Source: Clostridia bacterium
Lineage (GTDB): Bacteria > Bacillota > Clostridia > Oscillospirales > Acutalibacteraceae
Length of the DNA stretch: 14,718 nt
Assembly (NCBI GenBank): GCA_900771185.1
Contig: CAAGND010000072.1
Coordinates: 1 to 14,718 of the forward strand
Reading direction: 5' to 3'
Shown: positions 5,359 to 13,473 of the stretch, one piece after another
How the letters are laid out: each line of letters begins with the position of its first letter
Numbering within the stretch: position 1 is the stretch's first letter
Notes under the pieces: generated by a model
Told to the model about the DNA's origin: nothing
Databases searched by the model: none
Seen by the model: the letters and a program-made list of their open reading frames with translations, nothing else
Program-made: the position numbers and the translations under genes

Positions 5359-5901
5359 ATGAGGGAGCTTTCACTTAACATACTTGACATCGCCCAGAAT
5401 TCGATTTCGGCAGGCGCATCACTTATCACAATTGAGATAAGTGAGGAGACACGGGAACATCTGATGACCCTGACCGTCTCAGACAACGGCTGCGGAATGG
5501 ATGCCGAGCAGCTGAAGAATGTTACCGACCCGTTTTTCACAACGCGCACAACCAGAAAGGTGGGGATGGGAATTCCGCTTTTCAGATTGGCCGCGCAGCA
5601 GACCGGCGGTGATCTCAGCATAGAATCTCAAAAGGGCGTGGGCACGTCAACCAGAGCGGTATTTCATACGGACAGTATAGATTTCACGCCGCTCGGAGAT
5701 ATCACCTCCACGGTGGTTATGCTCATCTCCATGAACACGGATCGGGATTTTGTATACAGACGGTCAAGGGATTCCAAGGAGTTTGTGCTCGACACACGGG
5801 AGGTAAGAGAAATTCTCGGAGATGTTCCTCTCAGTCACCCGGATGTGGTTGAATGGATGAAAGCTTTTATAGACGAAAACACGGCGCAGCTTGAGGGATA
5901 A
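5359..5901 (+). CDS. Stand-alone GHKL-type ATP-binding protein in the hydrogenase operon (180 aa)
   Basis: Residues 1-105 form a histidine-kinase-like ATPase domain. The N-box is LDIAQNSISAGA (with Asn14), the G1 box DNGCGMD (42-48), the F-box DPFFTTR (57-63) and the G2 box VGMGIPL (68-74). There is no dimerisation/phospho-acceptor helix, no sensor domain and no membrane span. It therefore cannot be a classical sensor kinase and is closer to an anti-sigma-type or regulatory ATPase. The last 70 residues (from about 110) form a second small part I do not recognise. The gene starts 5 bases after hydC with no clear ribosome binding site, implying translational coupling. Genes of this type recur between nuoE-like and [2Fe-2S] genes in clostridial hydrogenase operons (Clostridium thermocellum has such an order as I recall). 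The function is not established. Confidence 0.88.
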   Translation: MRELSLNILDIAQNSISAGASLITIEISEETREHLMTLTVSDNGCGMDAEQLKNVTDPFFTTRTTRKVGMGIPLFRLAAQQTGGDLSIESQKGVGTSTRAVFHTDSIDFTPLGDITSTVVMLISMNTDRDFVYRRSRDSKEFVLDTREVREILGDVPLSHPDVVEWMKAFIDENTAQLEG

Positions 5902-5952
5902 GCGCCGACAATCTATGCGGCACGCAGGCCGTGCCGGGAAAGGAACAGCACA

Positions 5953-6324
5953 ATGAAATCACTTGCTGAACTTAACGCAATAAGAGATAAGGCAAAAGCC
6001 GCAATGAATGTCCGCGAGGATAACGAGGATGCCACCCGTGTCCTTGTCGGAATGGCAACCTGCGGTATAGCGGCCGGTGCAAAGCCGGTTCTCAACGCTC
6101 TCGTTGAGGAGATCGCCCGCCGCAACCTCCAGCATGTCACCGTCTCGCAGACGGGCTGCATCGGAATGTGCCAGTATGAGCCGATAGTCGAGGTTCTCGA
6201 ACCCGGAAAAGATAAGGTAACATATGTCAAGGTATCACCCGACAAGGTCGCACGCATCGTCAGCGAGCATCTTGTCAACGGTAATCCCGTTGCCGAGTTC
6301 ACAGTCGGCGCAATTGCCAAATAA
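5953..6324 (+). CDS. HndB-like thioredoxin-fold [2Fe-2S] ferredoxin (123 aa)
   Basis: The protein opens with a helical stretch (KSLAELNAIRDKAKAAM). A thioredoxin-like ferredoxin fold follows, containing GMATCGIAAGA (Cys37) and TGCIGMCQYEPIVEV (Cys69, Cys73). This is the pattern of HndB subunits of NADP-reducing hydrogenases. Only three cysteines are present. The position expected for a fourth, five residues after Cys37, is Gly42, so the cluster would need a non-cysteine ligand or may be absent. I believe this is common to the subfamily. The product is a likely electron-relay or assembly subunit of the complex. It is preceded by AAGGA and followed after 15 bases by hydB, whose N-terminus carries a related domain with the full four cysteines. 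Confidence 0.88.
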   Translation: MKSLAELNAIRDKAKAAMNVREDNEDATRVLVGMATCGIAAGAKPVLNALVEEIARRNLQHVTVSQTGCIGMCQYEPIVEVLEPGKDKVTYVKVSPDKVARIVSEHLVNGNPVAEFTVGAIAK

Positions 6325-6339
6325 CAAGGAGGAAAATAA

Positions 6340-8130
6340 ATGTATCGTTCACACGTTCTTGTCTGCGGCGGTACCGGCTGTACCTCCTCAAACAGCGCAG
6401 AGATAATTGCTGAGTTTGAAAAAGAGATTGCAGAAAAAGGTCTTGCAGATGAAATCAAGGTTATCAGAACGGGCTGCTTCGGTCTGTGCGCGCTCGGTCC
6501 GATAGTCGTTGTTTACCCGGAGGGTGCTTTTTACAGCCAGGTCAAGGTTGAAAATGTGTCCGAAATTGTTGACGAGCATCTGATAAAGGGCAGAATCGTC
6601 AAGCATCTTCTCTATGATGAGACTGTTTCGGGTGAGGCGGTCAAGAGCCTCAACGAGACTCAGTTTTATAAAAAGCAAAAGAGGGTGGCACTGCGCAACT
6701 GCGGTGTTATCGACCCCGAAAATATCAATGAATATATCGCCATGGACGGCTATCAGGCGCTTGCAAAGTGCCTGACCGAGTATACGCCCGAGCAGGTTAT
6801 CCAGATAGTCAAGGATTCGGGTCTTCGCGGCAGAGGCGGCGGCGGATTCCCCACGGGACTCAAATGGAGCTTCACACGCAACAATAACGCTGATCAGAAA
6901 TATGTTGTGTGCAACGCCGATGAGGGAGACCCCGGAGCGTTCATGGACCGTTCCGTTCTTGAGGGCGACCCCAACTGCATAGTCGAGGCCATGACCATCT
7001 GCGGCTACGCAACCGGCGCCAGCGAGGGCTACATATATGTCCGTGCAGAATATCCGATAGCGGTCAAGCGTCTTCAGATTGCTATTAAGCAGGCCAGAGA
7101 GCTCGGACTTCTCGGCAAAAATATATTCGACAGCGGCTTCGATTTCGACCTTCACATCAGGCTCGGAGCAGGCGCGTTTGTCTGCGGTGAGGAGACCGCC
7201 CTGATGACCTCCATTGAGGGCAACAGAGGCGAGCCCCGTCCCCGTCCTCCGTTCCCGGCGGAAAAGGGCCTGTTCGGCAAGCCCACAACGGAGAACAATG
7301 TTGAAACCTTTGCTAACATTCCCCAGATAATCCTTCACGGCGCCGAGAGCTTTGCCTCTATGGGTACGGAGCGTTCCAAGGGCACGAAGGTTTTTGCGCT
7401 GGGCGGAAATATCAAGAATACCGGACTTGTTGAAATCCCCATGGGCACAACCCTGCGTGAGATAATCGAGGATATCGGCGGCGGCATTCCCAACGGCAGA
7501 AAGTTCAAGGCTGCCCAGACCGGAGGTCCCTCCGGCGGATGTATTCCCGCAAGTCTTATGGACACGCCCATAGACTATGACAACCTCACGGCTATCGGCT
7601 GCATGATGGGCTCCGGCGGACTTATCGTTATGGACGACAGCAACTGTATGGTCGATATAGCGAAATTCTTCCTTGACTTCACGGTCGATGAGTCCTGCGG
7701 AAAGTGCTCGCCCTGCCGCATAGGCACAAAGAGGATGAAGGAGCTGCTTGAAAAGATTATAGCCGGCAAGGCGACAATGGAGGATCTTGACAAGCTCGAG
7801 GAACTCGCCCACTATATCAAGGAAAACTCCCTGTGCGGTCTCGGCCAGACTGCTCCCAATCCCGTGCTTGCAACGCTGAAATTCTTCCGCGATGAGTACA
7901 TAGCCCATGTTGTGGACAAAAAATGTCCCGCGGGCGTGTGCAAGGCGCTTCTGAATTATCACATAGACCCGGAGAAGTGCATAGGCTGCACCCTCTGCGC
8001 AAGGCAGTGCCCGGTCGGAGCCATCTCCGGCGCACCGAAGACTCCGCACGTTATAGACACCAGCAAGTGCATCAAGTGCGGCGCCTGCATGGATGCGTGT
8101 AAGCGTGCGAAGGCAATAAGCAAGGTTTAA
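6340..8130 (+). CDS. hydB: NuoF/HydB-like FMN and iron-sulfur subunit of the hydrogenase (596 aa)
   Basis: Four parts can be read in order. First is a thioredoxin-fold [2Fe-2S] domain (Cys9, Cys14, Cys46, Cys50). Second is the NuoF core, with FMN/NAD(P)H-binding loops GLRGRGGGGFPTG (161-173) and CNADEGDPGAF (191-201). Third is an SLBB segment followed by the [4Fe-4S] site at Cys453, Cys456, Cys459 (ESCGKCSPCRIG) and Cys499. Last is a C-terminal two-cluster ferredoxin, CIGCTLCARQC (547-557) and CIKCGACMDAC (577-587). This is the complete layout of HydB/HndC, the flavin subunit that exchanges electrons between NAD(P)H and the iron-sulfur chains and is the proposed bifurcation site. A strong AAGGAGG precedes the ATG, and hydA begins 18 bases after the stop. 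Nothing is missing or shortened. Confidence 0.96.
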   Translation: MYRSHVLVCGGTGCTSSNSAEIIAEFEKEIAEKGLADEIKVIRTGCFGLCALGPIVVVYPEGAFYSQVKVENVSEIVDEHLIKGRIVKHLLYDETVSGEAVKSLNETQFYKKQKRVALRNCGVIDPENINEYIAMDGYQALAKCLTEYTPEQVIQIVKDSGLRGRGGGGFPTGLKWSFTRNNNADQKYVVCNADEGDPGAFMDRSVLEGDPNCIVEAMTICGYATGASEGYIYVRAEYPIAVKRLQIAIKQARELGLLGKNIFDSGFDFDLHIRLGAGAFVCGEETALMTSIEGNRGEPRPRPPFPAEKGLFGKPTTENNVETFANIPQIILHGAESFASMGTERSKGTKVFALGGNIKNTGLVEIPMGTTLREIIEDIGGGIPNGRKFKAAQTGGPSGGCIPASLMDTPIDYDNLTAIGCMMGSGGLIVMDDSNCMVDIAKFFLDFTVDESCGKCSPCRIGTKRMKELLEKIIAGKATMEDLDKLEELAHYIKENSLCGLGQTAPNPVLATLKFFRDEYIAHVVDKKCPAGVCKALLNYHIDPEKCIGCTLCARQCPVGAISGAPKTPHVIDTSKCIKCGACMDACKRAKAISKV

Positions 8131-8148
8131 GGAAGGAGGCGCTGAATA

Positions 8149-9891
8149 ATGGAAATGGTAAATATTAAAATCAACAACATGCCCCTGAGCGTTCCCAAGG
8201 GGATATCGATTCTTGAGGCGGCAAGAACCGTGGGTATTGAAATTCCCACTCTCTGCTATCTTAAGAAGATAAATGAAATCGGTGCCTGCCGTATCTGCAT
8301 GGTCGAGGTCAAGGGTGCACGTTCGCTGGTGACAGCTTGTGTCTATCCTGTGTCCGAGGGTATGGAGATATTTACAAACACCGAGAAGGTTCGCAAGAGC
8401 CGCAAGCTCACCCTTGAGCTTATCCTCTCAACCCATGACAAAAAATGTCTCTCCTGCGTGCGCAGCGGAAACTGCGAGCTTCAGCAGCTCTGCAAGGAGT
8501 TCGGCGTTGATGACGAGAACTATTTTGAGGGTGAGAACCCCGTTCATGAGTATGACGATTCTGCCGACCATCTGATAAGAGATAACAGCAAGTGCATCCT
8601 CTGCCGCCGCTGCGTGGCAGCCTGTGAGGCGCAGCATATCTCTGTTATCGGCGCAAATGCCAGAGGCTTTGACACTCATATCGGCTCGGCATTCGAGAAA
8701 TCTCTTGAGAGCGTGTCATGTGTGTCCTGCGGTCAGTGTATAGTCAACTGCCCGACCGGCGCGCTTGTCGAGAAGGACGACACAGGCCGTGTGCTTGAGG
8801 CGCTCAATGACCCGACAAAGTATGTCATCGTTCAGACCGCGCCCTCAATCCGCGTCACCCTCGGCGAGAGCTTCGGCATGCATCTCGGCACAAACGTCCA
8901 GGGCAAGATGGTTGCGGCGCTGAGAAGACTCGGCTTTGACAAGGTGTTTGACGCCGACTTTGCCGCCGACCTCACCATTATGGAGGAGGCGCACGAGTTC
9001 CTTGACCGTGTGCAGAACGGCGGTGTGCTGCCGATGATAACCTCCTGCTCACCCGGATGGATAAAATATTGTGAGCATTACTATCCCGATCAGCTCGACC
9101 ATCTTTCAACCTGCAAGTCCCCGCAGCAGATGTTCGGTGCTGTGATAAAGACTTGGTATGCAAAGAAAATGGGCATTGACCCTGCAAACATAGTCGTTGT
9201 CGGCATCATGCCGTGCACAGCCAAAAAGTTTGAGACAAAGCGTGACGATCAGTCCGCTTCCGGTTATCCGGATGTCGATATCGCTCTGACAACACGTGAG
9301 CTTGCCAGAATGATAGACAGCGCAGGTATCTATTTCCGTCATCTGCCCGATGAGGAATTTGACAATCCTCTGGGCGAGGGTACCGGTGCCGCCGTTATCT
9401 TCGGCGCAACCGGCGGTGTTATGGAGGCCGCTCTGAGAACCGCAGTTGAAACTCTGACAGGCGAGGAGCTTAAGGATCCCGACTTTACTGAGGTCAGAGG
9501 AACAGACGGTATCAAGGAAGCCACATATACCGTGGCCGGCAAGGATATCAAGGTCTGTGTCGCAAGCGGACTTGCGAATGCCCACACCGTTATGGAGCGA
9601 GTCAAGGACGGCACTGCCGACTATCAGTTCATTGAAATCATGGGATGCCCCGGAGGCTGTGTCAACGGCGGAGGTCAGCCCATTCAGCATGCGGTGGTGC
9701 GCAACTTTGTTGACCTCAAGGGTATAAGAGGAGCCGCTCTCTATGAGGCGGACAAAAATCTGCCGGTCAGAAAGTCGCATGAGAGCGAAGCAATCAAGAG
9801 AGTCTATGAGGAATTCTTCGGAGAGCCGGGCAGCCATGTCGCGCATGAGGTTCTTCATACCTCATATGTCAGAAGACCGAAGTATAAATAA
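8149..9891 (+). CDS. hydA: [FeFe]-hydrogenase catalytic subunit HydA (580 aa)
   Basis: The enzyme interconverts protons and H2. The N-terminal accessory domains are a [2Fe-2S] ferredoxin (Cys36, Cys47, Cys50, Cys64), a His-Cys3 [4Fe-4S] site (His96, Cys100, Cys103, Cys109) and two [4Fe-4S] clusters (Cys149/152/155/159 and Cys191/194/197/201). The H-cluster domain carries L1 TSCSPGW (298-304), L2 MPCTAKKFE (from 354) and L3 EIMGCPGGCVNGGGQP (from 496, with Cys500 and Cys504). A small-subunit-like C-terminus ends in the usual SHVAHEVLHTSY. L1 differs from the textbook TSCCPxW by Ser301. AGGAGG at 8134-8139 favours the first of two nearby ATGs. With hydB and hydC in the same operon, this is a trimeric or larger NAD(P)-linked hydrogenase (group A3 type), probably bifurcating with ferredoxin. 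It lacks the extra C-terminal [2Fe-2S] domain of the Thermotoga enzyme. Maturases HydE, HydF and HydG are not in the window. Confidence 0.96.
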   Translation: MEMVNIKINNMPLSVPKGISILEAARTVGIEIPTLCYLKKINEIGACRICMVEVKGARSLVTACVYPVSEGMEIFTNTEKVRKSRKLTLELILSTHDKKCLSCVRSGNCELQQLCKEFGVDDENYFEGENPVHEYDDSADHLIRDNSKCILCRRCVAACEAQHISVIGANARGFDTHIGSAFEKSLESVSCVSCGQCIVNCPTGALVEKDDTGRVLEALNDPTKYVIVQTAPSIRVTLGESFGMHLGTNVQGKMVAALRRLGFDKVFDADFAADLTIMEEAHEFLDRVQNGGVLPMITSCSPGWIKYCEHYYPDQLDHLSTCKSPQQMFGAVIKTWYAKKMGIDPANIVVVGIMPCTAKKFETKRDDQSASGYPDVDIALTTRELARMIDSAGIYFRHLPDEEFDNPLGEGTGAAVIFGATGGVMEAALRTAVETLTGEELKDPDFTEVRGTDGIKEATYTVAGKDIKVCVASGLANAHTVMERVKDGTADYQFIEIMGCPGGCVNGGGQPIQHAVVRNFVDLKGIRGAALYEADKNLPVRKSHESEAIKRVYEEFFGEPGSHVAHEVLHTSYVRRPKYK

Positions 9892-9918
9892 TTCCGTAAG
9901 CCGAATTGAGGTGTACTT

Positions 9919-10041
9919 ATGCTTGCATTCGGGATAATAATGCTTTTTGTTGCCGCTGTCTTAGCTGTTGTCGGTTTTACAGTGTGTTTTATCCTGATAG
10001 CAAGAGTGCAAAAAAGTACAACGGATCGTTCTGAATCATAG
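9919..10041 (+). CDS. Small single-span membrane protein at the end of the hydrogenase operon (40 aa)
   Basis: The ATG at 9919 is preceded by TTGAGGTG, a plausible ribosome binding site 6-8 bases upstream. It opens 40 codons ending in TAG at 10041. Residues 3-28 are almost entirely hydrophobic (FGIIMLFVAAVLAVVGF and more). A basic and polar tail follows (ARVQKSTTDRSES), so one helix with the tail in the cytoplasm is expected. It lies 27 bases after hydA and before the shared terminator, with no promoter between, so it should be co-transcribed with the hydrogenase. Function is unknown. Its position suggests membrane anchoring or regulation of the otherwise soluble complex, but this is only inference. 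The frame could be fortuitous; the ribosome binding site and clean hydrophobic profile argue for a real gene. Confidence 0.6.
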   Translation: MLAFGIIMLFVAAVLAVVGFTVCFILIARVQKSTTDRSES

Positions 10042-10077
10042 AAAAACTCAAAAAATACCGCGCTGAGAAAACAATAA

Positions 10078-10121
10078 CAGCTGCCGCAAATGAGCAATCA
10101 TTTGCGGCAGCTGCTGTTTTT
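10078..10121. terminator. Strong shared terminator between the hydrogenase operon and glyA
   Basis: A 16-bp perfect stem (10078-10093 with 10098-10113) closes a GCAA tetraloop. It is followed rightward by CTG and five T (10117-10121). Leftward it is followed by a looser T-rich tract (TTATTGTTTT). It therefore probably stops transcription from both sides, since glyA ends 13 bases away. Confidence 0.88.
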
Positions 10122-10133
10122 ATGCTTAATTTG

Positions 10134-11384
10134 TTATTCGTAGAGCGGATGATTTTTACAGATCTCCTCAACACCCGCGCGGATGCTGTCGGCGCTGTTC
10201 TCAAAGTCCGTTGCGGCGAGATATATGAACTCAGCGATTTTGTCCATATCCTCCTCGTCAAGCCCTCTTGAAGTGGCAGCCGCCGTGCCTAAGCGCAGCC
10301 CGCTTGTGACAAACGGCTTTTCCGGGTCGTTGGGGATGGCGTTCTTGTTTGCCGTGATATAAACCTCATCAAGCCTGTGCTCAAGCTCCTTGCCGGTGAC
10401 TCCGAGAGAACGCAGGTCAACAAGCATGAGGTGATTGTCGGTTCCGCCTGAGACGAGGTTAACGCCTCTTTTTGTCAAACCGTCCGCAAGAGCCTTGCAG
10501 TTGGAAATAATTTTTTTCTGATATTCTTTGAATTCAGGTTTCAGAGCTTCACCGAAGCAAACCGCCTTTGCCGCGATAATATGCATCAGGGGACCGCCCT
10601 GATTTCCGGGGAAAATCGCCTTGTTTATTGCGGCGCCGAGTTCCTCCTTGCACAGAATCAGACCGCCGCGGGGACCGCGGAGAGTCTTGTGCGTCGTGGT
10701 CGTGACAACATCAGCGTAGGGCACCGGAGAGGGATGAAGCCCAGCCGCGACAAGACCCGCTATATGCGCCATATCAACCATATAATAAGCGCCCACAGAC
10801 TTTGCAATCTTTCCGATGCGCTCGAAATCAATAATTCTCGGATATGCGGAGGCGCCGGCAACTATGAGTTTGGGTCTTATTTGCTGCGCCTTGCGCTCGA
10901 ATTCATCGTAGTCGATAAATCCGTCATCGTTCACACCGTACGGTTCAAAGTGATAGAGCTTGCCGCTCATGTTCACGGGTGAGCCGTGTGAGAGATGGCC
11001 GCCGTGGGCAAGATTCATGCCCATAACAACATCGCCGGGATTTAAGAGGGCGGAGTAGACCGCCATGTTGGCCTGAGCACCCGAGTGAGCCTGAACATTT
11101 GCGAATTCCGCGCCGAAAAGCTCCTTTGCGCGCTCAATCGCGATGTTTTCAACGATGTCAACACATTCACATCCGCCGTAGTAACGCTTGCCGGGATAGC
11201 CTTCTGCATATTTGTTTGTCAGCACGCTGCCCATTGCTGCCATAACAGCGGGCGAAACAAAGTTTTCGGAGGCGATAAGCTCAATGTTCCTCCTCTGACG
11301 GGCAAGCTCCTTTCCCATAGCGTCTCCCACCGCGGGGTCGTACTTTGAAACAAAGCCGATGGTGTCAAGAATGTCTGAATACAT
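10134..11384 (-). CDS. glyA: Serine hydroxymethyltransferase (416 aa)
   Basis: The enzyme converts serine and tetrahydrofolate to glycine and 5,10-methylene-tetrahydrofolate with pyridoxal phosphate. Diagnostic segments are ELIASENFVSPAV near the N-terminus, HSGAQANMAVY (100-110), the PLP-contacting LAHGGHLSHG (125-134), DMAHIAGLVAAG (204-215) and the Schiff-base lysine Lys233 in VVTTTTHKTLRGPRGG. The C-terminal domain includes SGLRLGTAAATSRG. The length is typical for a bacterial enzyme. The ATG at 11384 is preferred over an upstream in-frame GTG at 11402, because AAAGGGGAA lies six bases before the ATG and would otherwise be inside the coding region. It has its own promoter, is divergent from the membrane protein gene and convergent with the hydrogenase operon. 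It is a core one-carbon metabolism gene. Confidence 0.98.
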   Translation of the reverse strand: MYSDILDTIGFVSKYDPAVGDAMGKELARQRRNIELIASENFVSPAVMAAMGSVLTNKYAEGYPGKRYYGGCECVDIVENIAIERAKELFGAEFANVQAHSGAQANMAVYSALLNPGDVVMGMNLAHGGHLSHGSPVNMSGKLYHFEPYGVNDDGFIDYDEFERKAQQIRPKLIVAGASAYPRIIDFERIGKIAKSVGAYYMVDMAHIAGLVAAGLHPSPVPYADVVTTTTHKTLRGPRGGLILCKEELGAAINKAIFPGNQGGPLMHIIAAKAVCFGEALKPEFKEYQKKIISNCKALADGLTKRGVNLVSGGTDNHLMLVDLRSLGVTGKELEHRLDEVYITANKNAIPNDPEKPFVTSGLRLGTAAATSRGLDEEDMDKIAEFIYLAATDFENSADSIRAGVEEICKNHPLYE

Positions 11385-11425
11385 TAGCAATTCCCCTTTC
11401 ACAAAAGTGAAGAAATATTGGACTA

Positions 11426-11454
11426 ATCATATCATTATAAATTTGTGTTGTCAA
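11426..11454 (-). promoter_or_regulatory. Promoter of glyA
   Basis: Leftward consensus TTGACA (11454-11449), a 17-base spacer and TATGAT (11431-11426) lie about 42 bases before the glyA ATG. No purine-riboswitch or PurR-like element was recognised in the short leader. Confidence 0.75.
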
Positions 11455-11571
11455 ACGAGCCGAAAGACACAAAAATTGATTAATTTTCGTAATAGTCACA
11501 ATAATTTGCTTTAAAACGGCAAAAAAGCCATAATCTTTATGCAAAAGGCTGAACAGTATTCAAAATAAGGC

Positions 11572-11600
11572 TTGTATTTATGTCAAAAATCATGTATACT
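11572..11600 (+). promoter_or_regulatory. Promoter of the 598-residue membrane protein gene
   Basis: TTGTAT (11572-11577), a 17-base spacer and TATACT (11595-11600) lie 51 bases before the ATG at 11652. Because an earlier in-frame ATG (11580) falls inside this promoter, it supports the later start. Confidence 0.55.
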
Positions 11601-11651
11601 GAATTTTACATAGTTGTTGCTGTGTATTTTTTATCCGGAGGAGTTGAAGGA

Positions 11652-13448
11652 ATGGATCCCATCAAAGTGGATTTCTCAAAAAAAGGCGGAGGGAAAAAGG
11701 AAATAGTTATTCCCCCCGAAAAGGCTGCGCTTAAAATAGTGATAAGCATCCTTGCAACGCTGGTGACGGCTGCCGTTGCTTTCTATGTGATGCTGCCGCC
11801 GCTCAATTTCAAGGCATATGAGTTCTATCTCTACTTAGGAATAATAGTTCTGGCATACGCTGTTTTCTCGGCGCTGCTCTCGGGTGTTATTTCAAAGCCG
11901 GAATATATGCCTTATTTTAAACGTCAGATGATAGTTCCCGGTGTGATTGTGGCGGTTCTGCTTGTTGTGGTCGGTATCGGTTATCTTGTCTCCTCTCCGT
12001 TCTTCAGAGCAGAGGATTACAGTAATATTATTGAAGTCAGAACCGACAGCAACTTTGCTGAGGAAATCGACAAACAGGATGCCGAGTCTTTCAGCAATAT
12101 TCCCAAGCTCGATGAGGGAGTGGCGGCAACTCTTGCTCCCAGAGCGCTCGGAAATCTTGCGGAAAAGGGCTATGTTTCGCAGTTCTCGGTTTATCCGCTC
12201 TATACGCAGATAAACTATAAGGGCACACCCGTCAGAGTTGTGCCGCTTCAGTATTCAAATATTATCAAGTGGTTCACCAACCGTTCGGAAGGTCTTCCGG
12301 GCTATATCGTTATCGACATGGCAAATGAGGTCACCACCTTCAAAGAGCTTGATAACGGAATCAAATATTCACCCGCAGAGCATTTCGGAAGGCTTCTCAA
12401 GCGCCATCTGCGTATGAACCATCCCACCTATCTTTTCGGCACCCCCTCTTTTGAGATTGACGATGAGGGCAATCCCTATTGGATCTGCGCGAGACTTGAC
12501 AAGACCATAGGCCTCTTCGGCGGAACCGATGTTGTGGGTATTGTTATCGTTGATGCAGTGAGCGGCGAGACGGAATATGTTGCGATAGACAATGTGAAGA
12601 GCGACCCGAAATATCAGTGGATAGACAGGGTTTATGACTCTGATCTCCTTGTTGAGCAGTATAACTATTACGGCAGATATCAGAAGGGCTTCTGGAACTC
12701 CGTTCTCGGTCAGGAGGACGTCTATGTCACCACCGAGGATTACAGCTACATTGCCCAGGACGATGATGTCTACATGTATACGGGCGTAACCTCCGTTACG
12801 AGCGACCAGTCAATAACGGGCTTTGTTCTGATTAATCAGAGAACAAAAGAGTCGGTCTATTACAGCGTAGCGGGTGCCAAGGAGCAGTCGGCGCAGGCTT
12901 CTGCGGAAGGCCTTGATGAAATCAAGGCGGCCGGATACCAGGCGACCTTCCCGCTTCTTCTCAATATCGGCGGCGAGCCTACTTACTTCATGGCGCTCAA
13001 GGATGTTCGTGCGGACGGATCGCAGATCATCCAGAGCTATGCGCTTATCAACGTCAAGCAGTATACGAAGATAAAGGTTTACGGCAAGACTCTTGCGGAG
13101 TGCCTTTCAAAGTATATTGCCCAGCTTGAGGCAAACGGAATCAAGGTTGATATTGACGCTGACAAAGTTGTAGACCCGTCAACTGACGGTGACGGAAGCA
13201 CCGGCACGCAGGTTGAGACAAAGACTGTGACAGGAAAAATCGCTGACATTCGCACACAGGTTGTGGCCGGAGAGACCTGCTACTATATCAAGCTTGCGGG
13301 AAGCGATGTTTACTATTCGATATCAGCCTCCAAGTCAGAGTCCGCAGTCATTCTCAATGCCAACGACACCGTAACAATCAAGTATGTTGTCAAAGACGGC
13401 GCGATTATTCCCGCCAATGAGATAGAAAAGACAACAGCAAATCAGTAA
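11652..13448 (+). CDS. Uncharacterised membrane protein with large extracytoplasmic domain (598 aa)
   Basis: I do not recognise this family with certainty. The start at 11652 follows GGAGGAG. The N-terminus is basic (DFSKKGGGKKEI) and is followed by three hydrophobic spans at about 26-48, 57-79 and 93-113. About 480 soluble residues come next, rich in aromatic beta-strand-like segments (for example YPLYTQINYKGTPVRVVPLQ and GIVIVDAVSGETEYVAIDNV). After a Ser/Thr/Gly/Asp-rich linker (about 508-522), a final domain of some 75 residues begins TKTVTGKIADIRTQVV and looks OB-fold-like. No catalytic motif is evident. The topology suggests a cell-envelope protein with its bulk outside the membrane, but the orientation depends on the three spans. 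It is alone in its transcription unit, divergent from glyA. Base composition matches the core genes, with no sign of recent transfer. Confidence 0.85.
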   Translation: MDPIKVDFSKKGGGKKEIVIPPEKAALKIVISILATLVTAAVAFYVMLPPLNFKAYEFYLYLGIIVLAYAVFSALLSGVISKPEYMPYFKRQMIVPGVIVAVLLVVVGIGYLVSSPFFRAEDYSNIIEVRTDSNFAEEIDKQDAESFSNIPKLDEGVAATLAPRALGNLAEKGYVSQFSVYPLYTQINYKGTPVRVVPLQYSNIIKWFTNRSEGLPGYIVIDMANEVTTFKELDNGIKYSPAEHFGRLLKRHLRMNHPTYLFGTPSFEIDDEGNPYWICARLDKTIGLFGGTDVVGIVIVDAVSGETEYVAIDNVKSDPKYQWIDRVYDSDLLVEQYNYYGRYQKGFWNSVLGQEDVYVTTEDYSYIAQDDDVYMYTGVTSVTSDQSITGFVLINQRTKESVYYSVAGAKEQSAQASAEGLDEIKAAGYQATFPLLLNIGGEPTYFMALKDVRADGSQIIQSYALINVKQYTKIKVYGKTLAECLSKYIAQLEANGIKVDIDADKVVDPSTDGDGSTGTQVETKTVTGKIADIRTQVVAGETCYYIKLAGSDVYYSISASKSESAVILNANDTVTIKYVVKDGAIIPANEIEKTTANQ

Positions 13449-13473
13449 GTGAAAATTTAGATAATGATTTTCG

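Noticed and set aside
6388..8049. 553-codon leftward frame opposite hydB
   Set aside because: It is antisense to a gene with every expected cofactor motif. The long frame is a by-product of codon bias, and its translation has no recognisable domain.
9106..9858. 250-codon leftward frame opposite hydA
   Set aside because: It is a shadow of the H-cluster domain coding sequence, with no ribosome binding site and no domain.
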